Assembly: GCA_007132255.1 (NCBI GenBank)
Contig: SLOZ01000387.1
Span: forward strand, 1 to 8,796
Source of the DNA: Limnochordia bacterium
Lineage (GTDB): Bacteria > Bacillota > Limnochordia > Darwinibacteriales > B1SED10-159
DNA length: 8,796 nt
Reading direction: 5' to 3'
How positions within the stretch are numbered: position 1 is the stretch's first letter; the number at the start of each line of letters is the position of its first letter. Below the pieces are notes generated by a model. That model saw only the letters and a program-made list of their open reading frames with translations. It made no database searches and had not been told where the DNA came from. Shown here piece by piece: positions 1 to 6,578 of this stretch. Made by a program: the position numbers and the translations under genes.

Positions 1-364
1 CTGATCTTTTCTTTGATTTTCTCAAGCTGTTTCTTTGGCAACCCGGGAGGCGTATTGAACCGAAACGGGTGGGACGCGCAGCCATGGGGGCACAACCTTC
101 GCTAATAGAATCTCCACCGAACGGTACTTTTGACCGCCCAGTGACCATAATTGGTGTGAGTACACGGGAACTCTTCACAATCACGGCAGGAAAACGATGG
201 GACATGTAAGAATAGTCTATAGGCGTGACGCAACATCGGCGTTGGCGATGAACGTGTTCTTGCTATCGTCCCTGAGGGTGATTAAGAGCAGAGCTTTTGT
301 CAACGATATGCCATTCACCAAAGTGTTATTCAATTTTGAAATTCGTTAGGAATTTGAGAAGACT
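1..364. other. Gene-free leader region upstream of the diguanylate cyclase gene
   Basis: No convincing gene is visible. The first 105 bases are open on the + strand in frame 1 (ending at TAA 103-105), and bases 1-101 are open on the - strand, where the translation contains the lysine-rich run LPKKQLEKIKEKI. Either could be the end of a gene outside the window, but neither is recognisable and both lack a decisive signal. Bases 52-90 contain AACCGAAACGGG followed by TGGGACGC and then AGCC, which partly resembles the core of the GEMM-I c-di-GMP riboswitch; the expected 3' half is not evident. No clear sigma-70 promoter was found between 110 and 364. Confidence 0.4.
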
Positions 365-2578
365 GTGAGTTTCAACATTATAATGGAATTACGTACTTCG
401 TACTCTGAATGGGAAGCAGCGCGCAAGCCCATCAGCGATGGCTGGCGCATGACCGATTTCCGCAAAATACGCGACGGCAAACGAATCAAGGTGTTCCGGT
501 TCCATGCCGCCAGCTCATTCCCCGAGACTGCCGTGAAAGGAGAGTGTTCCACACTGAGTATCCTATTGGTTGACGGCTCATTGGATAGTCGATTTCATAT
601 TCGCTCTCTACTCACGCGTGCTGGTTACAAAGACGTCACGGCTTTGCAGTCCTGCCGTGAAGCGAAACGTGTTTTAACGCAAAGCAATCCTCTTCCATGC
701 AGTGTAGACCTCATTATTATCCATTTCGACGAACTGGGTCTGGAACTTTGCGGCCTTTTCCAGCAGCACTCACATACCCGTGAAACTCCCATTATCGCCC
801 TCACTGATGAAGAAGACAACGAACTGATCCGCTTAGCCTTCGGCATGGGTATCCGTGATCTGCTGACCCTACCGCTGCAGCCAGAGGCCTTTGTTGCGAA
901 GGTCCGCCAACAACTGCGGTTCAAGTACGAGCGAGATGGATTTCTGGCTCAACAGCAGCAGATGCAGGAAGTTGCTCAACAGCTTCAGGAAGCCAACTTA
1001 ATACTGCAGAAGCTGTCATCCTTAGATGGCTTGACGGGTGTAATGAACCGGCGAAGCTTCGATGAGCTTTTGGTCAGTGAGTGGAAACGTGCCGCCCGTG
1101 ACGGCTATGGGCTGTCTCTCGTTTTGGTGGATATTGATTTTTTCAAGCAGTTCAATGATCTCTACGGGCATGTTAAAGGGGACGAATGTTTGAAACGTGT
1201 TGCTGCGGCTCTGGAAGCCAACCTGAAGCGCGCCGGAGATGCCGTAGCACGCTTTGGCGGCGAAGAGTTTGTGGCTGTGCTTCCCAACACAGATGAAGAA
1301 GGCGCTGAACAAGTGGCAGAAACCCTGCGCCAAGCCATACTAGAGTTGAATATTCCCCACGAAGACTCCGTGGTCCATGATACCGTAACAGTGAGCTGCG
1401 GTACAGCAACGCTGCATCCCAATATCTGGGGTAACCCCGAGCATCTGCTGGCTATGACCGACGAAGCGTTGTATGAGGCCAAACGTTCCGGCCGCAATCG
1501 CATGGTGGCGTATGGGACCAAGACGAGCCGCGGTGCAGCGCCATCTGCTCCCAAACAAGACCGGGAACTGCAGGCCGTCAAAAATCAATTACGCGCCCTT
1601 GAACGCCTGGTCCGTTCAACGCTGGCTCCGGACAACCAAAGCAAAGGAACCAATCCACAGCGAACACTACCGTCCTTCAGCGCAAATCTGACCCCTGAAG
1701 AGCTCCGTGAGCTGCGGAAATTGGGCGAAACACCCAATCAGGCCGCCGATGAGGATCCGGAATCAGATCAAGGCTGCAAAACAGAGAAGCGGCGGGATGA
1801 TGCAGCAGGATCCGCGAACACCAAAGCAGCGGACGAGTCCGCCGCAGCTGCACCGGAAGATGGGCCTGACGATGGCTCCTCCCAGCATGATGGCAGCCAA
1901 GACCATCAAGGCGATACAGACGGTACAGACGGTTCAGACGGTCACGCCAACGAACACGTTCGCACGACGGCGATCGGCCCGAGCAAAGACAAAGCGCCGC
2001 CAGCAGCAGCAGGCCATGAGAATGACGAACGAACGCCGGCGGCGGTCTCGCAGCAGCCCACGGCGGAGAACAGTGCTGCACACTTGGCTGCGGAAACCGA
2101 ACAATCCGTATGGACTCCATTCTTTGATCAAACTTCGCATGCCGTGGTCCAAGTGGATACTCTAGGCCAAATCGTCCAGGGCAACCCAACCTTCTTCTTG
2201 TCTTTTTGGCCGGTGGCTAACGAACGCGGAACGTCGACAAGCAGCGGTGTCAAGAATGGTCTGCAGGCCGTTGCAGACCACCGTAGGAGAGACGGCATTG
2301 GTCTTCCTCTGCAGCAGCTCCTATCCAAAGAGGATCGGGAACATCTGCAGCAGGCTCTGCAGGATGTGCTGGATGGTTCTTTGGTAACGGTGACCGTGGA
2401 TGCTCGGACAGCCGCCGGTAGCAGTTGGTGGCAGTGGGAGATCATGAAGTTGGGCAGCGATACTGCCCCATCACAGGGAGCCCTGCTCTTTGGACGCGAC
2501 ATCACCGCCGCTAAGGAGCTCGAGGAGAAACTGGCGTTACGAACAAAGATGCTCAAGCAATTGAGCAATCTTGGCTAA
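365..2578 (+). CDS. Diguanylate cyclase with degenerate receiver domain and C-terminal PAS-like domain
   Basis: Predicted to make cyclic di-GMP from two GTP in the cytoplasm. Order of parts: a 60-residue N-terminal segment I do not recognise; a receiver-like domain at about 64-187; a glutamine-rich coiled coil at about 193-218; a GGDEF domain at about 219-388; a low-complexity acidic linker at about 425-580; and a PAS-like domain at about 585-720 ending in GRDITAAKELEEKL, typical of a PAS exit. The GGDEF domain has DGLTG at 221-225, metal-binding VDID with D256, the signature GGEEF at 298-302, and an inhibitory site R289-A-G-D292 five residues before it, so it should be active and product-inhibited. 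The receiver lacks the usual phospho-acceptor Asp (His120 in its place), one acidic-pocket residue (Gly71) and the conserved Lys (Leu169), so classical phosphorylation is unlikely. The start is uncertain: GTG at 365 has only weak upstream GAGAAG/AGGA, and ATG at 383 is an alternative. No transmembrane segment is seen. It stands alone as a transcription unit. Confidence 0.93.
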   Translation: MSFNIIMELRTSYSEWEAARKPISDGWRMTDFRKIRDGKRIKVFRFHAASSFPETAVKGECSTLSILLVDGSLDSRFHIRSLLTRAGYKDVTALQSCREAKRVLTQSNPLPCSVDLIIIHFDELGLELCGLFQQHSHTRETPIIALTDEEDNELIRLAFGMGIRDLLTLPLQPEAFVAKVRQQLRFKYERDGFLAQQQQMQEVAQQLQEANLILQKLSSLDGLTGVMNRRSFDELLVSEWKRAARDGYGLSLVLVDIDFFKQFNDLYGHVKGDECLKRVAAALEANLKRAGDAVARFGGEEFVAVLPNTDEEGAEQVAETLRQAILELNIPHEDSVVHDTVTVSCGTATLHPNIWGNPEHLLAMTDEALYEAKRSGRNRMVAYGTKTSRGAAPSAPKQDRELQAVKNQLRALERLVRSTLAPDNQSKGTNPQRTLPSFSANLTPEELRELRKLGETPNQAADEDPESDQGCKTEKRRDDAAGSANTKAADESAAAAPEDGPDDGSSQHDGSQDHQGDTDGTDGSDGHANEHVRTTAIGPSKDKAPPAAAGHENDERTPAAVSQQPTAENSAAHLAAETEQSVWTPFFDQTSHAVVQVDTLGQIVQGNPTFFLSFWPVANERGTSTSSGVKNGLQAVADHRRRDGIGLPLQQLLSKEDREHLQQALQDVLDGSLVTVTVDARTAAGSSWWQWEIMKLGSDTAPSQGALLFGRDITAAKELEEKLALRTKMLKQLSNLG
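1916..1942 (+). repeat. Three 9-bp tandem repeats inside the cyclase linker
   Basis: Units ACAGACGGT, ACAGACGGT and TCAGACGGT follow one another in frame with the cyclase gene and encode the Asp-Gly-Thr/Ser-rich part of its linker (about residues 517-526). The repeat is a multiple of three, so copy changes would alter linker length without breaking the frame. Confidence 0.85.
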
Positions 2579-2907
2579 GATGCTATCCGACGGTGCCTGA
2601 GGCACAAGTGTGCAGGTGGTAGTGGCACGAGTGGTACCACTGACCCAGACCCGCTGGCATAAGATGCAGGTAGTGTTGGTGATGGAGTGGAGGTACGCTT
2701 CAGGAATTTGAGCCCCAGCCGAACTCGTTCTACGTTGTGAAACGTAGAGCCTATTGGGTGGGGCCTTGCTCTGCACGCGCTTCCGTGGGTGGTTAAGAAT
2801 CGCCGTTTTTGACCTGGTATGTGGGAATGAATGGAAGCGGCGAAGAGCAATTGGGAGCCATTGAGTTTGTACGAGGCCACACCTGTTGGTTTCTTTTGCC
2901 GGATCAT
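2579..2907. other. Convergent intergenic region with small hairpins
   Basis: This lies between the ends of two converging genes. No recognisable gene is present; the long - strand frames crossing it look like chance. It holds a short hairpin 15 bases after the cyclase stop (GTGCC at 2593-2597 pairing with GGCAC at 2601-2605), a 12-bp perfect palindrome AGTGGTACCACT at 2630-2641, and a perfect 8-bp stem with a GTGA loop at 2729-2748 (TCTACGTT pairing with AACGTAGA). None is followed by a T-run on either strand, so no typical rho-independent terminator can be assigned to either gene. Confidence 0.5.
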
Positions 2908-3720
2908 TCAATGCAGAGACTGCAGAAAACCCCCGATGAACTCGGCAGAACGCACCTGGTGGCCCTGGGGATCCACGGACTTCGACGGAATTTCGTGCAA
3001 CAGCGCTCCCGGCACATCCTGCTGCAGCTGTTCGGCGTAGGCGAAGGGGTGAATTGGATCCTGCTGGTTACCGAGAATCAAGGCCGGGATACTGTGGTTG
3101 TCTAGAACCTGCAGGCTGTGTTTACCCTCGATGGGGACCTGCGATGGGATACGGCGCAACCGCTCCACAAACGCTTCTGCCCTCGGCTGGTCGAACTGAC
3201 CCAGAAGCGATTCTGCTGTGGCTGGATACTCTGCCCTAATCTGTTTGAACCCTTGGAAATCTCGAAATATCTCTTTTCCCTCTTTGGCACCGTATGCCCA
3301 GATCAACTGCCCGATATAGGCGAATATCTGCAGGTGTTCGGGAAACGCCTGGTACAAAAACGCCGGGCGGACCAAAACAAGCCCCTTGGTTCGCTCCGGG
3401 TACTGCACCGCCATCGCTAGGGCAATGCCAGCGCCCATGGAAATACCACCCAGGATAGGCTTCTTAATCCCCAGATGATCTAGAAGCGCCCAGGCATCTG
3501 CTGCGAAGGCTGCGAAATTGAGCTTCTGCTCCGGACTCACGGGTTCGGTACGTCCATGGCATCGGCAATCCATGCTGAGGACACGGCATTGGGAGTGACC
3601 GGGGAACAACTGCAGGGGTTGGTCGGCATCGCCGCCGAGCCCGTGAAGAAACAAGAATGGATGACCCTGCCCCTGTTCTTGGTAGTGAAACCTGATGGAG
3701 TCATGTTCGAATACAGGCAT
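2908..3720 (-). CDS. Alpha/beta-fold hydrolase (putative esterase or lactonase)
   Basis: A 270-residue cytoplasmic hydrolase of the alpha/beta fold superfamily, the usual length for single-domain members. The N-terminal strand leads into the oxyanion motif HGLGG at 26-30; the nucleophile elbow is GGISMG with Ser94 as the likely nucleophile; Asp221 in NQQDP is the likely acid and His254 in DPQGHQV completes the triad. A cap of helices lies at roughly 120-200. No signal peptide. The ATG start at 3720 is supported by a GGAGGT ribosome binding site eight bases upstream. It follows the isomerase gene on the same strand after 201 bases, so it may be the last member of that cluster or have its own promoter near the palindrome at 3787-3810. 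Substrate cannot be read from sequence: esterase, lactonase, C-C hydrolase or proline-iminopeptidase-like activities are all possible. Triad assignment is strong; the specific reaction is unknown. Confidence 0.92.
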   Translation of the reverse strand: MPVFEHDSIRFHYQEQGQGHPFLFLHGLGGDADQPLQLFPGHSQCRVLSMDCRCHGRTEPVSPEQKLNFAAFAADAWALLDHLGIKKPILGGISMGAGIALAMAVQYPERTKGLVLVRPAFLYQAFPEHLQIFAYIGQLIWAYGAKEGKEIFRDFQGFKQIRAEYPATAESLLGQFDQPRAEAFVERLRRIPSQVPIEGKHSLQVLDNHSIPALILGNQQDPIHPFAYAEQLQQDVPGALLHEIPSKSVDPQGHQVRSAEFIGGFLQSLH

Positions 3721-3786
3721 ATCTAGCTACCTCCGCTCAGAATTAGGTTGTGTTCTTGGTCTTTGTTAGCGATAATCATCCCTTCA

Positions 3787-3810
3787 GCCCTGTTCCATAT
3801 GGAACAGGGC
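3787..3810. promoter_or_regulatory. Perfect 24-bp palindrome, candidate operator
   Basis: The left half is GCCCTGTTCCAT and the right half is its exact reverse complement, with no spacer. It lies 67-90 bases upstream of the hydrolase start, where a - strand promoter would be expected. The inner TTCCATATGGAA resembles dyads bound by some IclR-family regulators, but that is a family-level resemblance only. Neither side carries a T-run, which argues against a simple terminator. Confidence 0.5.
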
Positions 3811-3921
3811 CGGGTTGACCACCGACCTCGAAATGCCTTTTAATCGGTGTTTTGCCGTGGTGAATCATGCACTATGGGGGCCGGGACACGTCGACCCAGC
3901 AGGCCTGTTTGAACACCAACG

Positions 3922-4770
3922 TCAATGATCGGCCAGGTCTAGGGCCGTCATGATGCTTTGGATGTACGTCACGGCTGCCGGTGTTTGTTGCTCGGAAAAT
4001 CCATGCAGCACAAAAGGCCCTTGGTAGGGCGAGTGCTTGAGCAGCGTTAGGTAATGGGCGAAGTCCACATAGCCGGTACCGGGGATCACGTCATCATGAG
4101 TCTCCTGTTCTTTGAGATCTTTCCCGTGAGCCAGAACAATGTCACTGCCTAAGAGGTCAAAAGCTTCCGCCAGCGTGGATTTCCTGGCCTCAGGCGCACA
4201 GTGCAGGAGCAAGTTTGCTGCATCGACAATAATCTTGACCCGCTCTGTCGGCAGTGTGTCCAGCAGTTTCCTGGCACTGGCAGCGGAATGAACAATATTG
4301 TTGTATTCTGGCTCGACACCCAGGATGCACTGGCTGGATTCTGTTATCTGCAGCAGCCGTTCCAAGGCGCTTAGCATCTGGTTCCACGCTTCCGGTGTGC
4401 GATTGTTCGGGTGGAAGGCCCACATGTTTGAGGGGTCCTTGGTCCCTGTACATAGCGTAATGAGGTTCGTTCCAAGGCTTGGTGCCACTTCGGAAAGACG
4501 GCGCACATAATCTTCGCCTTCCTGGACAATCTGTGGATCATCGTGGATAATGTTATACGTGCCCGACAGTGCCGCCACTCGGATCTGGCGCCTGTCCAGA
4601 GCAGCCTTCGCAGCTGCCAACCTGTTCGCCCGCTCTTCCTCTTCTAGATAGAGTATCGTTGGATCCATGAACTTATATTGCACCCAGGAAAATCCATGTT
4701 TGGCAACCTCATCCAGTGTTTGCTCCAGCGATGGTCGTGTAAACGTACGCGTAAATATGCCTAATTCCAC
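3922..4770 (-). CDS. Sugar phosphate isomerase/epimerase, AP endonuclease 2-like TIM barrel
   Basis: A 282-residue protein of the xylose-isomerase-like TIM barrel family (PF01261 type), which isomerises, epimerises or dehydrates sugars and polyol derivatives with a divalent metal. The expected metal ligands are visible: Glu153 in GVEPE, Asp183 in IVDAANL, His215 in LAHGKDL and Glu260 in LHGFSE, each near the end of a barrel strand. The length is normal and the protein is probably cytoplasmic. The start is GTG at 4770-4768, directly after the TGA stop of the dehydrogenase gene with no gap; AAGGGG inside the end of that gene gives a ribosome binding site about eight bases before the GTG, so translation of the two is very likely coupled. 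Relatives paired with a Gfo/Idh dehydrogenase act in inositol, keto-sugar or glycoside catabolism; the exact substrate is not deducible here, so I do not give it an iolE- or hyi-type name. Confidence 0.9.
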   Translation of the reverse strand: MELGIFTRTFTRPSLEQTLDEVAKHGFSWVQYKFMDPTILYLEEEERANRLAAAKAALDRRQIRVAALSGTYNIIHDDPQIVQEGEDYVRRLSEVAPSLGTNLITLCTGTKDPSNMWAFHPNNRTPEAWNQMLSALERLLQITESSQCILGVEPEYNNIVHSAASARKLLDTLPTERVKIIVDAANLLLHCAPEARKSTLAEAFDLLGSDIVLAHGKDLKEQETHDDVIPGTGYVDFAHYLTLLKHSPYQGPFVLHGFSEQQTPAAVTYIQSIMTALDLADH

Positions 4771-5847
4771 TCATACCACCCCTTTCATACTCTCGATCTG
4801 TTCCCATTGGCCACTGGCCACAGAGCGATTGATCGCAGCCATGGTTTTCATTGCCGCTAAGCCGTCCACTGCATCAGGGTTGGGCTGCCGATCATGAAGA
4901 ACGGCATCAGCAAAGCCTTCCACTTGCCGGCGGTACACTTGAGCATCCTCACCCAAAACACGCCGGTATTCACCGGTTGCGGAGGAGAAGCATTCCACAT
5001 CACTGGATTTGAGGTACCAAGGTAGATACGTCTTACCGATAACACTTCCCTTTTCGCCATAGATCTGAAATCCTTCATGCCAGTCCATGCGCACAGCTAC
5101 GGTCAGATCGAGATGACCCACACTGCCATCAGCGAAGCGGACAGCCACGAACCAGCAGTGGGCGCCAAACCGTTGAACCCACTGGGCCTGTACGGCCGCT
5201 ATTTCTCCTCCTAAGTAACGGGCTGTGTCCACCAGGTGGCTGCCGTGCGTTAACATGAAATAACGGCGGCGGTCGGTCTCCTTGGGATTGTCCTCGGGGA
5301 CCTGGCGTTGGTCACTGGCAACAGGAACTGGCAGCAGGGAGTCGGTCATGGTGTAACGATAGGTCGAGTCGCAGTACCATGCTTTTAGAGCCAGCTGTCC
5401 ACCCATCTCCTCTTGGATGAAACGGCGCGCAAAGGCAATTCCCGGATCATACCGTTTCATGTTGGCCACCTGCAGTTTCAGACCGGAACGCTGCACTTCT
5501 CGCTGAAGCATTTGGCATTCCTCAATACTAACTCCCAGCGGTTTTTCTTTTTTTTTTTGCTTGCCGGCGGCCAAAGCCCGAAGCGATAACGGTATGTGGA
5601 ATGCGTCTGCTGTGGCGATGAGAACTGCGTCAACCTTAGGATCAGCCAGCATCGCGTCGAAGTCCTTGTAGCTCTTCTGCGGCTCATGGACACAGGCCAT
5701 GCGCTGCAGAAGGTCGGCGGCGGTGTCACAGATGGCATACAACTCTGCATTGTTAGCCTTACGGCATGCTTCAAGATGCGCATTTTGGGAGATGGGACCA
5801 CAGCCCACAACACCGATGCGCAGAGCAGCTTGCGTCGTAGCGCTCAT
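4771..5847 (-). CDS. Gfo/Idh/MocA family NAD(P)-dependent oxidoreductase
   Basis: A 358-residue dehydrogenase that would oxidise a sugar or polyol hydroxyl using NAD(P). The N-terminal Rossmann motif is GVVGCGPIS (about 12-20), the family EKP motif is at 101-103, and the substrate-side motif GSHLVD has His204 and Asp207 as likely catalytic residues. The C-terminal half has the expected mixed sheet domain. I chose the ATG at 5847 rather than an in-frame start 10 codons earlier because AGGAGG lies seven bases before it and the Rossmann fold then starts at a normal distance. The segment just before EKP is unusual: where relatives carry something like HVLV or HVFC, this protein has QKKK (97-100), encoded by a run of eleven A (T on the + strand, 5548-5558). 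The length is preserved, so it is a substitution rather than an indel. It is the first gene of a coupled pair with the isomerase. Confidence 0.92.
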   Translation of the reverse strand: MSATTQAALRIGVVGCGPISQNAHLEACRKANNAELYAICDTAADLLQRMACVHEPQKSYKDFDAMLADPKVDAVLIATADAFHIPLSLRALAAGKQKKKEKPLGVSIEECQMLQREVQRSGLKLQVANMKRYDPGIAFARRFIQEEMGGQLALKAWYCDSTYRYTMTDSLLPVPVASDQRQVPEDNPKETDRRRYFMLTHGSHLVDTARYLGGEIAAVQAQWVQRFGAHCWFVAVRFADGSVGHLDLTVAVRMDWHEGFQIYGEKGSVIGKTYLPWYLKSSDVECFSSATGEYRRVLGEDAQVYRRQVEGFADAVLHDRQPNPDAVDGLAAMKTMAAINRSVASGQWEQIESMKGVV

Positions 5848-5878
5848 TGCATTACCTCCTCGAAATTGTCTTCGCAAA

Positions 5879-5900
5879 CGCTAACACTAGCGCTATAGCG
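5879..5900. promoter_or_regulatory. Overlapping dyads at the dehydrogenase promoter, candidate operator
   Basis: CGCTAACACTAGCG (5879-5892; arms of five around ACAC) runs into the perfect palindrome CGCTATAGCG (5891-5900). Together they cover the predicted -10 and start site of the promoter for the dehydrogenase gene, the usual place for a repressor of a catabolic operon. No regulator gene is in the window, so the cognate protein is unknown. Confidence 0.35.
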
Positions 5901-5920
5901 ATGCGGACTCAGAGCATCAA
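5892..5920 (-). promoter_or_regulatory. Predicted sigma-A promoter for the dehydrogenase-isomerase operon
   Basis: Read on the - strand: TTGATG (-35, four of six consensus matches), 17 bases, TATAGC (-10, four of six). The predicted start site near 5885 gives a leader of about 38 bases before the ATG at 5847. Spacing is ideal and position fits; the hexamers are only moderate. Confidence 0.4.
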
Positions 5921-6578
5921 CATGCCCTCGTTGGGCACACTATCCGGAATCATCCGGATATCCGTCATCCCTCCATTTGGAAGGTCTCGGAGTTACTCTG
6001 GAGACGGAAACCTCCAGCACCTAACTAGAGATTCGCCGTTTTGAGACGTCTTCCTTGCACCCTTGTTTCATTAAGAACAATCGGTGGTTTACGACCGAAT
6101 GCAAAACGCCGTTTGCAGGACACTCCTTCCAGTCGAACTGTTAAGGTTGACCACTGCAATACGTCTATGCAGCCGACGCCCACGTCCGTAACCTGACACC
6201 GTGAGCTATAAAAACAGGCTGCCTGCGTTCTAGAAACGTGTTGATAAAGTGCCCTGGCGAGCTCATAGCCAGAGACTCGAAATCGCTTTAGCAGCGATTT
6301 CACCGAGGTGTTCGGCATGAGTTTGCTCGGGATACTGGGACAATCAACGCGTTCCTAGGCAGGCCTGTTCTTCCCGTGATGATGTCCAGCGTGTGGTTGC
6401 ATGGCTCCGACCTCTTGGTAGAGGGATTCGCTGGCCACCATGGAACCTTAACGTGTCCGATCTTAAGCGTGTTCGCTCTTACTTGCTTTAGCTGCAGAGT
6501 TGCTCACACGGCGACACTGGCCGTCATTCACCGCTGCGGCAGTCCCGAAGATCTCTTCTTGAAAGACAGGTGAACCCA
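5921..6578. other. Long gene-poor region between divergent genes
   Basis: Between the dehydrogenase promoter and the DUF1848 start there is no gene I can support. A - strand frame of 97 codons (6025-6318) and a + strand frame of 65 codons (6376-6573) are open but lack ribosome binding sites and recognisable motifs. Structural items seen: two TCCGGA sites ten bases apart at 5943-5948 and 5953-5958; a CTGGAG/CTCCAG hairpin around 6000-6018; and a perfect 9-bp stem with a five-base loop at 6279-6301 (GAAATCGCT pairing with AGCGATTTC). CAGGCCTG occurs at 6360-6367. None is a typical terminator. Confidence 0.45.

Noticed and set aside
1..105. Open frames on both strands at the left edge, including LPKKQLEKIKEKI on the - strand
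   Set aside because: They are short, cut by the window edge, without a recognisable family or ribosome site, and overlap a possible RNA motif; which strand codes, if any, cannot be decided.
1162..1581. Long - strand frames antisense to the cyclase gene
   Set aside because: They are shadows of the strongly supported GGDEF coding frame and carry no motif of their own.
3787..3810. Rho-independent terminator for the isomerase gene
   Set aside because: The stem is strong but has no loop-sized spacer and no T-run on either side, so an operator or palindromic element fits better.
6296..6320. Resemblance of GTGTTCGGCAT to the complement of 5S rRNA
   Set aside because: The match is only about ten bases; flanking sequence does not follow 5S rRNA on either strand.
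6376..6573. 65-codon + strand frame just before DUF1848
   Set aside because: No ribosome site before its start, no recognisable motif, and it ends inside the ribosome site of DUF1848; more likely chance.
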